This document shows, in pieces, positions 6,339 through 16,163 of a DNA stretch of 22,259 bases. Each line of letters starts with the position of its first letter. Within the stretch, counting starts at the first letter, position 1. The notes beneath the pieces are model-generated. The model did not search any database. It was not told the DNA's origin and was given only the letters and a program-made list of their open reading frames with translations. The stretch lies in the IMG/VR virus record IMGVR_UViG_3300017755_000124, positions 1 through 22,259 of that record; one strand, written 5' to 3'. Both the position numbers and the translations under genes were made by a program. This stretch comes from a virus.

Positions 6339-8740
6339 TGGCTAAGAATGTCAATATTGAAAAAATCATAATAAAAGTTGAGGGTGTTACCAAACTAGGG
6401 AAACTTTCTTCTACTTTTGCAAAATTAAATAAGAATATTGGCTTAACTCCAAAAGAATTAAATAAGACAATAAAATCAATAACAGCTTATGACAGAAGAG
6501 GTCAACGAAGTGTTAATACGTTTAATAGACAAATAGCAGCATTAAAGCAGCTAAAAGACAATGTTGGTATTGGAGGTGCAGCATATAAAAAACTTGGTGG
6601 TGAGATAGATAGGCTAAGAGCTAAAATGGATAATCTTACTAATTCAACCAAAAAACAAAGTGCTTTTCAAAAACTTGGGGCTGGATTTAAAGCAGGTGGT
6701 GGTGCTGCTTTAACTGGTGCTGTTGGTAGATTTCTTCCTCCTTCTGCACAAGTGGGAGGTGCAGCAGGTTTTATCAAAGGAGGAGTTCCGGGGGCTATTG
6801 CTGGTGGTGCTATTGGTCTTGGGGTGGATGCTGTTGCTGGTGGTGTTAAGTTTGCATCTGAAGCTGCAACATACGCATCAGAAATCAAAAAATTACGAAT
6901 AGCATTAAAAGGTGTCACGAAAGATCAAGCTACCTTTGATAAAGGTCTTTCTATTATTACCGAAACATCTAAAAAATTAAACGTACCAATAGCTGCATCT
7001 ACTAAACAGTTCACAACTTTAGCTGCTTCTGTATTAGGTTCTGGTGGAACTATAAAAGACGCAGAAGAAGTTTTCACTGGTGTTTCAAATGCTATTAAAG
7101 CAACTGGTGGTAATGCAGAAGACGTACAATCTGCAATTCGAGCAATGTCGCAGATCTTTGGTAAAGGTAAGGTATCGGCAGAAGAATTACAAGGCCAGCT
7201 TGGTGAAAGATTGGCCGGTGCTGTTGTGAAATTTGCAGAAGCTAATGGTAGTAGTTTGCAGAAATTACAGAAAGATTTGAGAGATGGAACTGTTGGATTA
7301 GATCAAGTTATTAAATTTGCTAAAAAATTAAATATTGACTTTGCAGATACAGCAATAAAAATATCAAATTCATCTGCTGATGCAGGTCAAAGATTAAAAC
7401 TTCAGATGGATAATTTAAAACTTGCTGTAGGTGAGGCGGTCTTACCTATAGGTGCTGCTTTTCAAACAATGTTTAGTGAGATTGTTGAAGGTATAACTTC
7501 AAATCAAGAATCTTTAGATCTTCTAGGAGATACATTTAGATTTATAGGTGGTGCTGCGTTTACTACTGTAGCTGCTGTAAGATTTCTTATAAGAACTTTG
7601 GCTGATTTAGTTAAGATTACTTATCAAGTTAGTCAACTTGATTTTGAAGGCGCATTTAAAACAGCAACTAAAGGAATTGAAGATACATCAGCAAACTTCG
7701 TAAAAGATATGGATACAATCTTTAACAAGATAGATATATTTAGTACAAAACAAGGAAAACCTAAAATAAATAAAATTTCTGCTAGTCAATTTGACAATAG
7801 AAGAACAGTTACAGGAGGAGGGTTAGCTACCTTAACAGGAGATATAGATGGTAAAGAAAAAGAAAAACTTGAGAAGATAAATTTAGGTTTACAAAGAGGA
7901 ATATTATTAAAGCAAACAGAAGATGAAACTGATAGAAAGATACTTGAACGTAAATATAAATTTATTGATGCTATAAAAGAAGCAAAAGGAATAGATGATG
8001 AAGCAGCACAAGCAGATAGAATAGCGTTAGAGACTAAAGATTTTATAATAGATAAACAAAATATTTTAAATGATGCTTTAGAAAAAGGAAAAGAAAAAGC
8101 TTTTAGTTTTAAGGATGAGTTTAAAAAGATTGCAGATTCTGCACAAGATTTAAATAGTAGAGTTGGAGAAATTGCTATAAATTCAGTTAACAAATTGGGA
8201 GATAGTTTTGTAGAACTTGCGATGACAGGTAAAGCTAGTTTTGGAGATTTGGCAAGATCAATATTAGCTGATTTACAAAGAATGATATTAAAAGCATTAT
8301 TTTTTAAATCTATATCAAATTTTTTACCTTCTGGTTTAAGTAAGTTTTTACCGTTTGCAAAAGGCGGTGTAGTTAAAGATGGAGAAGTTGTTGAGAATGC
8401 TATGGGTAATGTGTTTGCTAAAAATAAAGTTGTTCCTTATGCAATGGGTGGAACAATAGTACGAAAACCATCAGTATTTCCAATGGCAAATGGAGGTGTA
8501 GGTTTAATGGCAGAAGCTGGTTATCCAGAAGCTATCATGCCATTGAAGCGTGGTTCTGACGGAAAGCTAGGAGTTCATGCATCTGGTGGCGGTATTGGTA
8601 ATATAGTTGTAAATGTTGATGCTTCTGGCAGCTCTGTTCAAGGGAATCAAGATGCTGGTAAAGAACTTGGAAGGGTTATTTCAGCATCAATTCAGTCAGA
8701 ATTAATTAGACAAAAAAGACCGGGAGGTTTATTAGCATAA
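6338..8740 (+). CDS. H: Tape measure protein
   Basis: 800 residues, starting with GTG that shares one base with the upstream TAG; the Shine-Dalgarno AAGGAGA (6324-6330) supports this start. The protein spans the tail lumen and fixes tail length. Residues 115-170 form a Gly/Ala-rich hydrophobic segment and another hydrophobic stretch lies near 400-425. Residues 279-300 (VSAEELQGQLGERLAGAVVK) are the signature of the phage tape-measure domain (TIGR02675 type). Residues 505-610 are charged and helical. The C-terminus has GGVGLMAEAGYPEAIMPLKR and DGKLGV, diagnostic of lambda gpH-type C-terminal regions, which are often cleaved during assembly. At about 1.5 angstrom per residue the tail would be near 120 nm. 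The stop overlaps the next start by one base (TAATG). Confidence 0.95.
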   Translation: MAKNVNIEKIIIKVEGVTKLGKLSSTFAKLNKNIGLTPKELNKTIKSITAYDRRGQRSVNTFNRQIAALKQLKDNVGIGGAAYKKLGGEIDRLRAKMDNLTNSTKKQSAFQKLGAGFKAGGGAALTGAVGRFLPPSAQVGGAAGFIKGGVPGAIAGGAIGLGVDAVAGGVKFASEAATYASEIKKLRIALKGVTKDQATFDKGLSIITETSKKLNVPIAASTKQFTTLAASVLGSGGTIKDAEEVFTGVSNAIKATGGNAEDVQSAIRAMSQIFGKGKVSAEELQGQLGERLAGAVVKFAEANGSSLQKLQKDLRDGTVGLDQVIKFAKKLNIDFADTAIKISNSSADAGQRLKLQMDNLKLAVGEAVLPIGAAFQTMFSEIVEGITSNQESLDLLGDTFRFIGGAAFTTVAAVRFLIRTLADLVKITYQVSQLDFEGAFKTATKGIEDTSANFVKDMDTIFNKIDIFSTKQGKPKINKISASQFDNRRTVTGGGLATLTGDIDGKEKEKLEKINLGLQRGILLKQTEDETDRKILERKYKFIDAIKEAKGIDDEAAQADRIALETKDFIIDKQNILNDALEKGKEKAFSFKDEFKKIADSAQDLNSRVGEIAINSVNKLGDSFVELAMTGKASFGDLARSILADLQRMILKALFFKSISNFLPSGLSKFLPFAKGGVVKDGEVVENAMGNVFAKNKVVPYAMGGTIVRKPSVFPMANGGVGLMAEAGYPEAIMPLKRGSDGKLGVHASGGGIGNIVVNVDASGSSVQGNQDAGKELGRVISASIQSELIRQKRPGGLLA

Positions 8741-9315
8741 TGGCAACTTTTCCAAGTATTGAACCTAGTTTTAGTGCTATGAAACAAGAAGCACCAAAGC
8801 AACGTGTAGTAGCGATGGGAGATGGATATGAGCAAAGAGTGACTTTTGGCTTACAACAAAATCCAATGAGCTTTGATCTTAAATTTACAAATATAACTGA
8901 TGTAGAAGCACAAACAATACAAGCTTTTTTAAACAGTAGAGCCAAAGATAATTCTAGTTTTGATTTCACACCACCAAAGGAAGGCTTTACTAAAACTGGT
9001 ACTTTTGGAAAGTCTGGTCAAGTTGTAACAGTTACAATAGCGTCAAAACATGGCTTGGCGATTGGAGATGTTATTACTTGTACCTTTACTGGAGGCAATC
9101 CAGCTAACGGAGCTTATACAGTTGTAAGCGATACAAGCGATGAAATTTTTACGTTAAAAGCAGCAACAGGAACGGCTGATGTAGGTGCTGGTACAGCTAT
9201 ATCTATTACAAAATCAGGACAAGGAAAATATGTTTGTGAATCTTGGTCTACTGATATTGATCTTCCTACAAGAAATTCTATATCAGCTACATTTAGACAA
9301 GTATTTGAACCTTAA
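8740..9315 (+). CDS. M: Minor tail protein M, with an inserted beta module
   Basis: 191 residues, against about 109 in lambda gpM. The outer parts match gpM: an N-terminal half with GDGYEQRV and SSFDFTPPKEG (the F-x-F/W-x-P-P motif), and a C-terminal KYVCESWSTD followed by ISATFRQVFEP. Between them, at residues 88-158, lies an extra domain, VVTVTIASKHGLAIGDVITC and so on, with the HGL-x-x-GD pattern also found in the J homologue downstream. gpM belongs to the tail-tip assembly pathway just above the tip complex. A GGGAGG lies 13 bases before the start in the end of the tape-measure gene. The stop overlaps the next start (TAATG). Confidence 0.88.
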   Translation: MATFPSIEPSFSAMKQEAPKQRVVAMGDGYEQRVTFGLQQNPMSFDLKFTNITDVEAQTIQAFLNSRAKDNSSFDFTPPKEGFTKTGTFGKSGQVVTVTIASKHGLAIGDVITCTFTGGNPANGAYTVVSDTSDEIFTLKAATGTADVGAGTAISITKSGQGKYVCESWSTDIDLPTRNSISATFRQVFEP

Positions 9316-9887
9316 TGACCACAGTTCCATTTACCGATCTTCAATCTATTAATCCCTCTGCAATTATTGAATTGTATGAGATTGCTTTAGATGCCACTTT
9401 ACATGGTTCGTCAGATGTCTTGCGTTTTCATAATGGAACACAATTAGTAAGTAATGGAAATATAAAATTTGCAACTAACACTTACACCAAGTTTCCTATT
9501 GAATGTAAAGGTTTTGAATATACATCTGGAGGTCAATTTCCAAGACCTACTATTACTGTTAGTAATGCAAGTGGTTTTATAACTGCTACTTTGGCAACGA
9601 TAACAACAGTAGGAAAAGACTTGGTTGGAGCAAAATTCACAAGGATAAGAACACTTGCAAAATTTTTAGATGATGATAACTTTCCAAGTAGTGTTAATCC
9701 TTTTGGTACAGCATCTCCTACAACAAAATTTCCCGATGAAATATATTTTATTGATAGAAAGATGACAGAAAATAGAGAAGCTGTACAATGGGAGGCAGCA
9801 AGTGCTTTAGACTTAACAAATGTAAAAATTCCAAAAAGAATTACAGGGGTAGAATTATTCCCTTCAATAGGTAAATATGTAGGATGA
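9315..9887 (+). CDS. L: Minor tail protein L, lacking the C-terminal cysteine-rich part
   Basis: 190 residues, shorter than lambda gpL (232). The opening of the protein and the segment FPIECKGFEYTSGGQFPRPT followed by ITVSNASGFITATL are characteristic of Phage_tail_L proteins, as is RIRTLAKFLDDDNFP and a later EIYFIDRKMTENREAVQWE. In lambda, gpL ends in a cysteine-rich domain that binds a [4Fe-4S] cluster. Here the protein stops at KRITGVELFPSIGKYVG, before that region, and only one cysteine (near residue 64) is present. gpL forms the ring that joins the tip protein J to the tube. The stop codon overlaps the start of the K homologue (ATGA). Confidence 0.88.
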   Translation: MTTVPFTDLQSINPSAIIELYEIALDATLHGSSDVLRFHNGTQLVSNGNIKFATNTYTKFPIECKGFEYTSGGQFPRPTITVSNASGFITATLATITTVGKDLVGAKFTRIRTLAKFLDDDNFPSSVNPFGTASPTTKFPDEIYFIDRKMTENREAVQWEAASALDLTNVKIPKRITGVELFPSIGKYVG

Positions 9888-10585
9888 CTTGGAAAGAAGA
9901 AGCGTTAGAACACGCAAAAAAAGAATCACCTTTTGAATCTTGCGGTTTGCTAATAGTTTTTGAAGGTAAAGAAAAATATTGTCCATGCAAAAACTTAGCA
10001 GAAGATAAAACCGATCAATTTATAATTGATCCTGAAGACTGGATTCATTATGAAGATCAAGGAGAAATTTTAGCAGTAATTCATAGCCATCCTTTTGATA
10101 CTTGTTTTCCAAGTCAAGCAGATTTAGCTTCTTGTGAATATTTAAATTATCCTTTCTATATAATTGGACTTGTTGATAACTTATGGCATAAATTTGAGCC
10201 TAGTGGTTATCAATCACCTTTGTTGGGTCGTACATGGGTATGGGGTTCTCAAGATTGTGTTTCTCTTTGTTATACATGGTATAAAGAAAATAGAAATATT
10301 ATTTTAAGAGATTGGGCAAGACCTAGATCTATAAAAGAATTTTATAAAAACATGAACTTTGGTAATTTAATAGAACAAACAGGATTTAAAAAACTTGAAA
10401 AAAATCAACCCTCAGAGATAGGAGATGTAATATTATTTGGTGAACATAATGGTGAACAGACTCACATAGGTTTATATATTGGAAATCAAACAATGCTTCA
10501 TCATCAGATAAGAAAATTGAGTTGCAGGGAATTTTATGGTAAAAATTGGTTAGAATTAACTTTAGATAGGTATAGGTATGCGTAA
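9884..10585 (+). CDS. K: Tail assembly peptidase K: JAMM metalloprotease plus NlpC/P60
   Basis: 233 residues in two enzymatic domains. The N-terminal half is a JAB/MPN (JAMM) domain: Glu18 in PFESCGLL, then the metal-binding HSHP (His67, His69) with Ser77 and Asp80 spaced as H-x-H-P-(x)6-S-x-x-D. The C-terminal half is an NlpC/P60 cysteine peptidase: Cys125 in WGSQDCVSLCYTWY, and His194 in THIGLYIG. All key residues appear intact. In lambda-like phages gpK is needed for tail-tip assembly and may also cut peptidoglycan during entry. It overlaps gene L by 4 bases (ATGA) and the next gene by 8 bases, so this run is likely translationally coupled. Confidence 0.93.
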   Translation: MTWKEEALEHAKKESPFESCGLLIVFEGKEKYCPCKNLAEDKTDQFIIDPEDWIHYEDQGEILAVIHSHPFDTCFPSQADLASCEYLNYPFYIIGLVDNLWHKFEPSGYQSPLLGRTWVWGSQDCVSLCYTWYKENRNIILRDWARPRSIKEFYKNMNFGNLIEQTGFKKLEKNQPSEIGDVILFGEHNGEQTHIGLYIGNQTMLHHQIRKLSCREFYGKNWLELTLDRYRYA

Positions 10586-11240
10586 CAAAATTACCATATA
10601 TGGGGATCTAGCAAAAATTGTAGGAGATAGAGTGTTTCATGCCAATATTAATAGTGTTATAGATAGTTATAGATTTTTAAAATGTAATTTTCCTATATTG
10701 CAGAGCTATATGCTTGAAAAAAATTACGTTGTTAAAGTAGGTGATAGAAATATTGATGAAACTGAATTATTTTATCCTGTAGGAGATGATGATATAAAAA
10801 TCGTACCAGTTGCAACAGGGTCAGGTAAACCCGGTAAAATTATAGGAGGTGCTTTTTTAATAGGTGCTTCTTTTCTTTTTCCCGGTGCTGGTTTGTTTGG
10901 TTATCAAGCGTTAGGGGCTACAGGAACAGCAGGTCTAGCTGGGGCGGGTATCGGGACAGCTATTGGTACAGGTTTATCTTATGTCGGTGCTTCAATGGTT
11001 TTGGGTGGTATACATCAAATGATTACACCCACACCACCTGATTTTCAAACAGATGTGGGTGGTGGTGCCAATTCTAATGCTGGTAAAAGCATGACTTTTA
11101 ATGGGGTTGTTAACTCTAGTGCTTCTGGAGTTGGGATTCCAATATGCTACGGAGAAGTATTTACTGGATCGGTGGTTGTTTCTGCTGGTATAGATACCAC
11201 TCAAAAAGTAGGAAAAGCAAAACTAAAAGGTACGGCATAA
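10578..11240 (+). CDS. I: Tail assembly protein I
   Basis: 220 residues. The first 78 residues (RNKITIYGDLAKIVGDRVF, later YVVKVGDRNIDETELFYPVG) form the ubiquitin-like fold typical of lambda gpI N-termini. Next comes a long Gly/Ala-rich hydrophobic region, residues 86-145 (IIGGAFLIGASFLFPGAGLF), which may insert in a membrane or pack in the tail tip. The C-terminus has GKSMTFNGVVNSSASGVGIP and CYGEVFTGSVVVSAGID, a motif (F-N-G-x-x-N-x-x-x-x-G-x-x-I/V-P-x-x-Y-G) that is highly typical of this family. gpI helps assemble J and is not found in the finished lambda virion. It ends one base before the start of J. Confidence 0.92.
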   Translation: MRNKITIYGDLAKIVGDRVFHANINSVIDSYRFLKCNFPILQSYMLEKNYVVKVGDRNIDETELFYPVGDDDIKIVPVATGSGKPGKIIGGAFLIGASFLFPGAGLFGYQALGATGTAGLAGAGIGTAIGTGLSYVGASMVLGGIHQMITPTPPDFQTDVGGGANSNAGKSMTFNGVVNSSASGVGIPICYGEVFTGSVVVSAGIDTTQKVGKAKLKGTA

Positions 11241-11241
11241 T

Positions 11242-14200
11242 ATGGCAGGTCTTAATAAATTAATTGGTGGGTTAGACGGAACTATAAGTTTTGAAAGTGA
11301 TGCCGTTGAGTTTAAGAAAAAAACTGGAGTAAAACTAATAAGTCAATCTTTTATGAAATTGATTGATGTTATATCAGAAGGTGAAATAGAAGGATTTCCA
11401 ACTCCATTAAAATTAGGAATTGAAAGACATACCTTAAACTATAAGATTGCTTGTCTAGCAGATGTATTTCTAGGAAAGACACCTATTTTAAAAAGCCCTA
11501 CAGTTCCTAGTATTCAACAAATTATTGATAATTATGCAGAATTACAAACTATAACTGGAAGTGGTAAAAAGAAAAAAGCACAAAAAACTGAGTTAAGTAA
11601 CACTACACTTGAAGCGTTTAATTTTTCAGATATTGTTGCAGATTTTCAATTTGGCTCTGCTGAAACTGATGATGATGGCAAAATTGTCAATAAATTTGAG
11701 GCAAACTGGTCATCTAGTTCTGCTTCTAGTGGTGATACACAAGGTGTTGTTACTATTACCAACAATCAAACTTCTACTTGTGTTCCACAAATATCAAAAG
11801 GAGACAGCATAAAATTAAACTTCATAACAAAAACTCAGACTCCAAGTGCAGTTAACTTAACTAAGAAATTTGCAACTTATGAATCTGCTTTGGTTAATGA
11901 TGATGGAGAATCAATAGTAACAGTAACTACTCTTAGTGGAGCAGGAGGCAGCCCTGCTGCTCATGGTTTTACTGCTGACCAAGAAGTATATATAAATTTC
12001 ACTTCTGGAGCGTTAAATTCACCAACTGATAAAGATGGCAGATATAAAGTTAAATTAATTAGTGATAACGATAATGCTTTTGAATTAGTCGTAGGGGGAG
12101 CAAGTATTTTTGTTGGAGATAATCCTACGCAGACAGCAACGGTAAGTGCAGATACTAATGATGGATTTTATAAAGTTATAGAATCCGACCATAAAAACGA
12201 GTTTAAGGTAAGGTTTTTAGATGCTATTGGTGAGAACAAAACTTTGGTTAGTGATACTGGAACAGTTGCAGTAGAAAAAATAGCTAACGTTCCATTTACA
12301 GGGGTGGAAGATACAGAGCTAAATCTAGATTTTGCTAATTATGGAACAATCGTAACCAAAAATGTTCCTCAAAGTTTTACGATACAAAAAAGTCCATTAA
12401 CAGAAGAAGTTATCGCAAATAATCCAGAGAGTCCCGGTTTTGACAGGTTAAAAGTAACATTAAATTGGAACTCACATTTTAAAGTTGGTAGTGGTGGTGT
12501 AGGCAAAACATTAACAAAATATAGAATATCAATTATTGATGCCAACAATGTGGAATATGATTATGTTGAAGGCGATAATGTATTTTTAACAAAAGGTGAA
12601 AAAAGCAATAACAACGCAGACGATGAACCCTCAATTATTGTACTAAATGGTAAAACACAAAAACCATTCAAAAGAGATCATGTAATTGACTTTGAAAATT
12701 TATTTTTAGAAGTTGGTAATAATGACACTACAGTATCACCAGCTTTTCCAATAACAGTAAAAGTCGAAAGAACAAATGGTTCAACTAACAAAAGAGCATT
12801 TAGTGTTAGTAAAATATCAAAACTGTTTGATAAGAAACAAAAATTTAGTAATTTAGCAGTAGCAGCTTTACGTTTTAATGGTCTGTCTTTCAGCAGCGTA
12901 CCATCCCGAATGTACAGGGTTCGTGGTATACGTGTACGAATACCTGATACTAATGGTGGTCTAAAGCCTACTGTTGATATTAATAACGGAAGAATTGTTT
13001 ATCCAAGTGGCTACAATTTTGCTGGTGATTTAACAAACAAATGTGTTTGGACAACAGATCCAGCTTGGATTTTGCTTGACATTATAACTTCTAAAAGATA
13101 TGGAATTGGAGATCATATATCTTTAAGTCAAATTGATCTTTTTTCTTTGTATGAAATTAGTAAATACTGCTCAGAATTAGTACCTGTAGGAAAAGATGGG
13201 GCGGAGGGTGAAATGGAACCACGTTTCAGTCTTTCCACAACAATAAGAAACAGACAAGATGCTTTTAAAGTTATTGCTGATATTACAAGTGTATTTAGAG
13301 GGTTTGGTTTTTGGAGTGCAGGGTCATTAAGTTTTAGTCAAGATAGAGGGGATCTAAGTTCTGAATATTTATTCAATTTAAGTAACGTAACAGTAGAAGG
13401 GTTTTCTTATTCAGGTACGAGTTTAAAAACAAGAGCAAATATAGTTACAGCTAGTTATTTTGATAATGAAACTAAACAAAGAGCGTATGTAACAGTGAAA
13501 GATGATAACCCAAATGTAGGATCTGGGTTAGAAACATATAAAAATTTTGGAGAAGTTCATAAAAAAGTATCTGCTTTTGGCTGCACCTCAAAGAGTCAAG
13601 CAAGAAGAATAGCAAACTTTATCCTTTATGAAAGTAATAGGAACATAGAAACAATTTCATTTTCTGCTGGTTTAGCTGCTGGAGTAATTGTTAGACCCGG
13701 GATGATAATTAGTGTTGCTGATCCTTTGAGGTCGGGTTTAAGAAGAGGAGGTAGATTATCTGTTACTGATCTAATTAGTGGTGATGTAAAAAACAAAGTA
13801 AAACTTGATAATGTTGATGATACAGATATACCTAGCTCTGGAAAAATTAGTATTATGATTACCACTCCAAATGCTGAGACTGGTATTGAAGAGGCTACTT
13901 TAGAAACTAAAGATTATACAACTGTTGTTGGTAATGAGATAACAACAACTTCAAATTTCACGACAAAACCATTACCAAATGCAGAATATTTAATAACGAA
14001 CTCAACAGTAGCTGCAACAACTTGGAGAGTTTTGACAGTTTCAGAAGATGTTGATGTTTATGCAATTACAGCTATTAGTTATGATCCTAATAAATATGAC
14101 TTTGTTGAAAATCCTACAGATGGGGTTCCAGATCCTGAACCAGTAACAATTTTAAATAAAGAAATAGCAGCACCTACAGGATTAGAATTAACTGAGGAAT

Positions 14201-16116
14201 ATTATGTAGAATCAGGTAAAGTAAAAAACAAACTTATTATCGAGTGGAATCAAACTGAAGGTGCAAAAGATTATGTACTTCAAATTTCATCACCTTCACA
14301 ACCTGATTTTGAGGTGTTTACCGATGAAACAAATCACACAATTTTTGATGCTGAATTAGGTTTATACGAAATATCGATTTCATCAAGAAATACTGGCAAT
14401 TTAATAACAGCAGGGGCAACAGAAGCAGAAAAAGAAATCGTTGGCAAGCAAACACCTCCAGAAGACTTGGTGGGGGTAACTGTTCAACCTGTTGATAAAA
14501 ACTTTGTAAAATTAAATTGGGACAAACCAGAAGATGCGACTGTTAAGAATGGTGGTTTTATATTTATAAAACATACAAATTTAACAAGTGGCGGAAGTTT
14601 TCAAAACTCAAGTCCAATATTGGAATGTGCTGGAAATTCATCAGAAGCAATAGTGCCAAAACTTGCTGGTACTTATATTGCAAAAACAAGAGATATTAAT
14701 GGCACTTTTTCTAATGGTGAGCAAACAGTTCAATTTACGTTAGATGATTCTGAGGCTGATGATGAAGATACAATTACAAATATAAATGAAGATGGAGCTA
14801 GTTTTGCTGGTACTCGAACAGGAGTTGCAGTAAGTCCTGATGGTAATGGCATTGAACTGATATTAGCTGGTGATGGGATATTTGATGATATAACAGACTT
14901 TGATTCATTATCTCCAAATTTAGATCAAATCGGAGATACTATTTCAACTACTGGGACGTATGAATTTAGCACTGTTGGAGATCTTTCTGCTAATAATGTG
15001 ATGCCTACGCACTTTGTTAAAAACATTGCTGCGACTACATTTTTAAAAAATACAGAAATAGATGCTAGAAATGAAATAGATTTATTCTCTGATATTGATG
15101 GTACGAAGGTAGACGAACCAAGAGTGGATTTATTTGTTGCTACTACAAATGATGACCCTAGTTCTGGTAGTCCTACATTTACTGCATTTGAAAAATTCAG
15201 TAATGCTACGTTTAAAGGAAGAGGATATAAATTTAAAGCTGTATTTACATCAACAAAACCTGATGAAAATATAAAAGTCACTACATTAAGAGCTACAGGA
15301 TCTCTTTCACAAAGAACAGAGACACAAAGAGAGGGAACTTGTGTTCATACTGTAAATGGAAATTTTGTTTCTAGTGCAAGTGCTGGAACAATAACCGTAA
15401 CTCCAACTGGATTATCAGACATTACTGGGGCAATAGTTGGAACGGATATTTTAAACGGAGATACAGTAAATTTAACTTTTTCAACAACTTCTTTAACTGG
15501 TTCTTATACCGCACCCGGAGGAATAACGACTATTACTATTACTATTCTTAATCATGGTATTTCTGCTGGTGACACAGTAGTTCTTGATTTTACAACTGGT
15601 TCTGCTACTGATGGTACATATACTGTTACTTCTACAACTACACACAGAGTTTATGTAACTTCTGCAACTTCACTAGATACATCTGGGGATGTAACTTTAA
15701 CTGTAGCTAAACCTGATGATGGTATATATACAGTGGCTTCAGTAAGTGGCACTACAAGTTTTACTGTTAATGATGCGGATGCACCTACTGTAACAAAAAA
15801 TGATGGTGCTATAGGAACATTACCGTCTGCTAATCAGACGTGTGTAACTAAGAAAACAATGATTCCTGATAATTCAGGATTTATTAGAAGTGGTGCTTTT
15901 GGTGTTACTTGTACTTTTGCAAAAAGATTTAAAACACCACCTACAGTAAATGTATTTTTAGGTGAAGCAAGTGCAAAAGATTTGTTTTTTCAACCTGTAG
16001 CTGTAACAGAAACAGAATTTACAATACGTTTTGGTGATGCAGGTGCAAGTAATTTATTAAAAAGTTTATTATTTTCATATACTGCAACAGGTTTCGGAAA
16101 AGGTGATACATCATAG
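11242..16116 (+). CDS. J: Tail tip / host specificity protein J
   Basis: 1,624 residues, longer than lambda gpJ (1,132). The N-terminus has the classic ISQSFMKLIDVISEGEIEGF motif. The hub region near residues 555-700 carries MYRVRGIRVRIPDTN, then WTTDPAWILLDIITSKRYGI and RQDAFKVIADITSVFRGFGF, all conserved in J proteins. Two fibronectin-III-like domains follow at about 977-1070 and 1075-1168. Residues 1225-1360 resemble the J C-terminal stem. The extra length comes from beta modules with an HG-x-x-x-x-(Q/G)-(E/D)-x-V pattern at about 224-302 and again at about 1382-1520, plus a beta C-terminal domain from about 1533 to 1615. J forms the tip of the tail and usually contacts the receptor; here it may share that job with the three fibres downstream. 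Confidence 0.95.
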   Translation: MAGLNKLIGGLDGTISFESDAVEFKKKTGVKLISQSFMKLIDVISEGEIEGFPTPLKLGIERHTLNYKIACLADVFLGKTPILKSPTVPSIQQIIDNYAELQTITGSGKKKKAQKTELSNTTLEAFNFSDIVADFQFGSAETDDDGKIVNKFEANWSSSSASSGDTQGVVTITNNQTSTCVPQISKGDSIKLNFITKTQTPSAVNLTKKFATYESALVNDDGESIVTVTTLSGAGGSPAAHGFTADQEVYINFTSGALNSPTDKDGRYKVKLISDNDNAFELVVGGASIFVGDNPTQTATVSADTNDGFYKVIESDHKNEFKVRFLDAIGENKTLVSDTGTVAVEKIANVPFTGVEDTELNLDFANYGTIVTKNVPQSFTIQKSPLTEEVIANNPESPGFDRLKVTLNWNSHFKVGSGGVGKTLTKYRISIIDANNVEYDYVEGDNVFLTKGEKSNNNADDEPSIIVLNGKTQKPFKRDHVIDFENLFLEVGNNDTTVSPAFPITVKVERTNGSTNKRAFSVSKISKLFDKKQKFSNLAVAALRFNGLSFSSVPSRMYRVRGIRVRIPDTNGGLKPTVDINNGRIVYPSGYNFAGDLTNKCVWTTDPAWILLDIITSKRYGIGDHISLSQIDLFSLYEISKYCSELVPVGKDGAEGEMEPRFSLSTTIRNRQDAFKVIADITSVFRGFGFWSAGSLSFSQDRGDLSSEYLFNLSNVTVEGFSYSGTSLKTRANIVTASYFDNETKQRAYVTVKDDNPNVGSGLETYKNFGEVHKKVSAFGCTSKSQARRIANFILYESNRNIETISFSAGLAAGVIVRPGMIISVADPLRSGLRRGGRLSVTDLISGDVKNKVKLDNVDDTDIPSSGKISIMITTPNAETGIEEATLETKDYTTVVGNEITTTSNFTTKPLPNAEYLITNSTVAATTWRVLTVSEDVDVYAITAISYDPNKYDFVENPTDGVPDPEPVTILNKEIAAPTGLELTEEYYVESGKVKNKLIIEWNQTEGAKDYVLQISSPSQPDFEVFTDETNHTIFDAELGLYEISISSRNTGNLITAGATEAEKEIVGKQTPPEDLVGVTVQPVDKNFVKLNWDKPEDATVKNGGFIFIKHTNLTSGGSFQNSSPILECAGNSSEAIVPKLAGTYIAKTRDINGTFSNGEQTVQFTLDDSEADDEDTITNINEDGASFAGTRTGVAVSPDGNGIELILAGDGIFDDITDFDSLSPNLDQIGDTISTTGTYEFSTVGDLSANNVMPTHFVKNIAATTFLKNTEIDARNEIDLFSDIDGTKVDEPRVDLFVATTNDDPSSGSPTFTAFEKFSNATFKGRGYKFKAVFTSTKPDENIKVTTLRATGSLSQRTETQREGTCVHTVNGNFVSSASAGTITVTPTGLSDITGAIVGTDILNGDTVNLTFSTTSLTGSYTAPGGITTITITILNHGISAGDTVVLDFTTGSATDGTYTVTSTTTHRVYVTSATSLDTSGDVTLTVAKPDDGIYTVASVSGTTSFTVNDADAPTVTKNDGAIGTLPSANQTCVTKKTMIPDNSGFIRSGAFGVTCTFAKRFKTPPTVNVFLGEASAKDLFFQPVAVTETEFTIRFGDAGASNLLKSLLFSYTATGFGKGDTS

Positions 16117-16163
16117 GCATATCTTCTTTTTTACTGTAAACTTAAATTATTAAATAAAACCTA

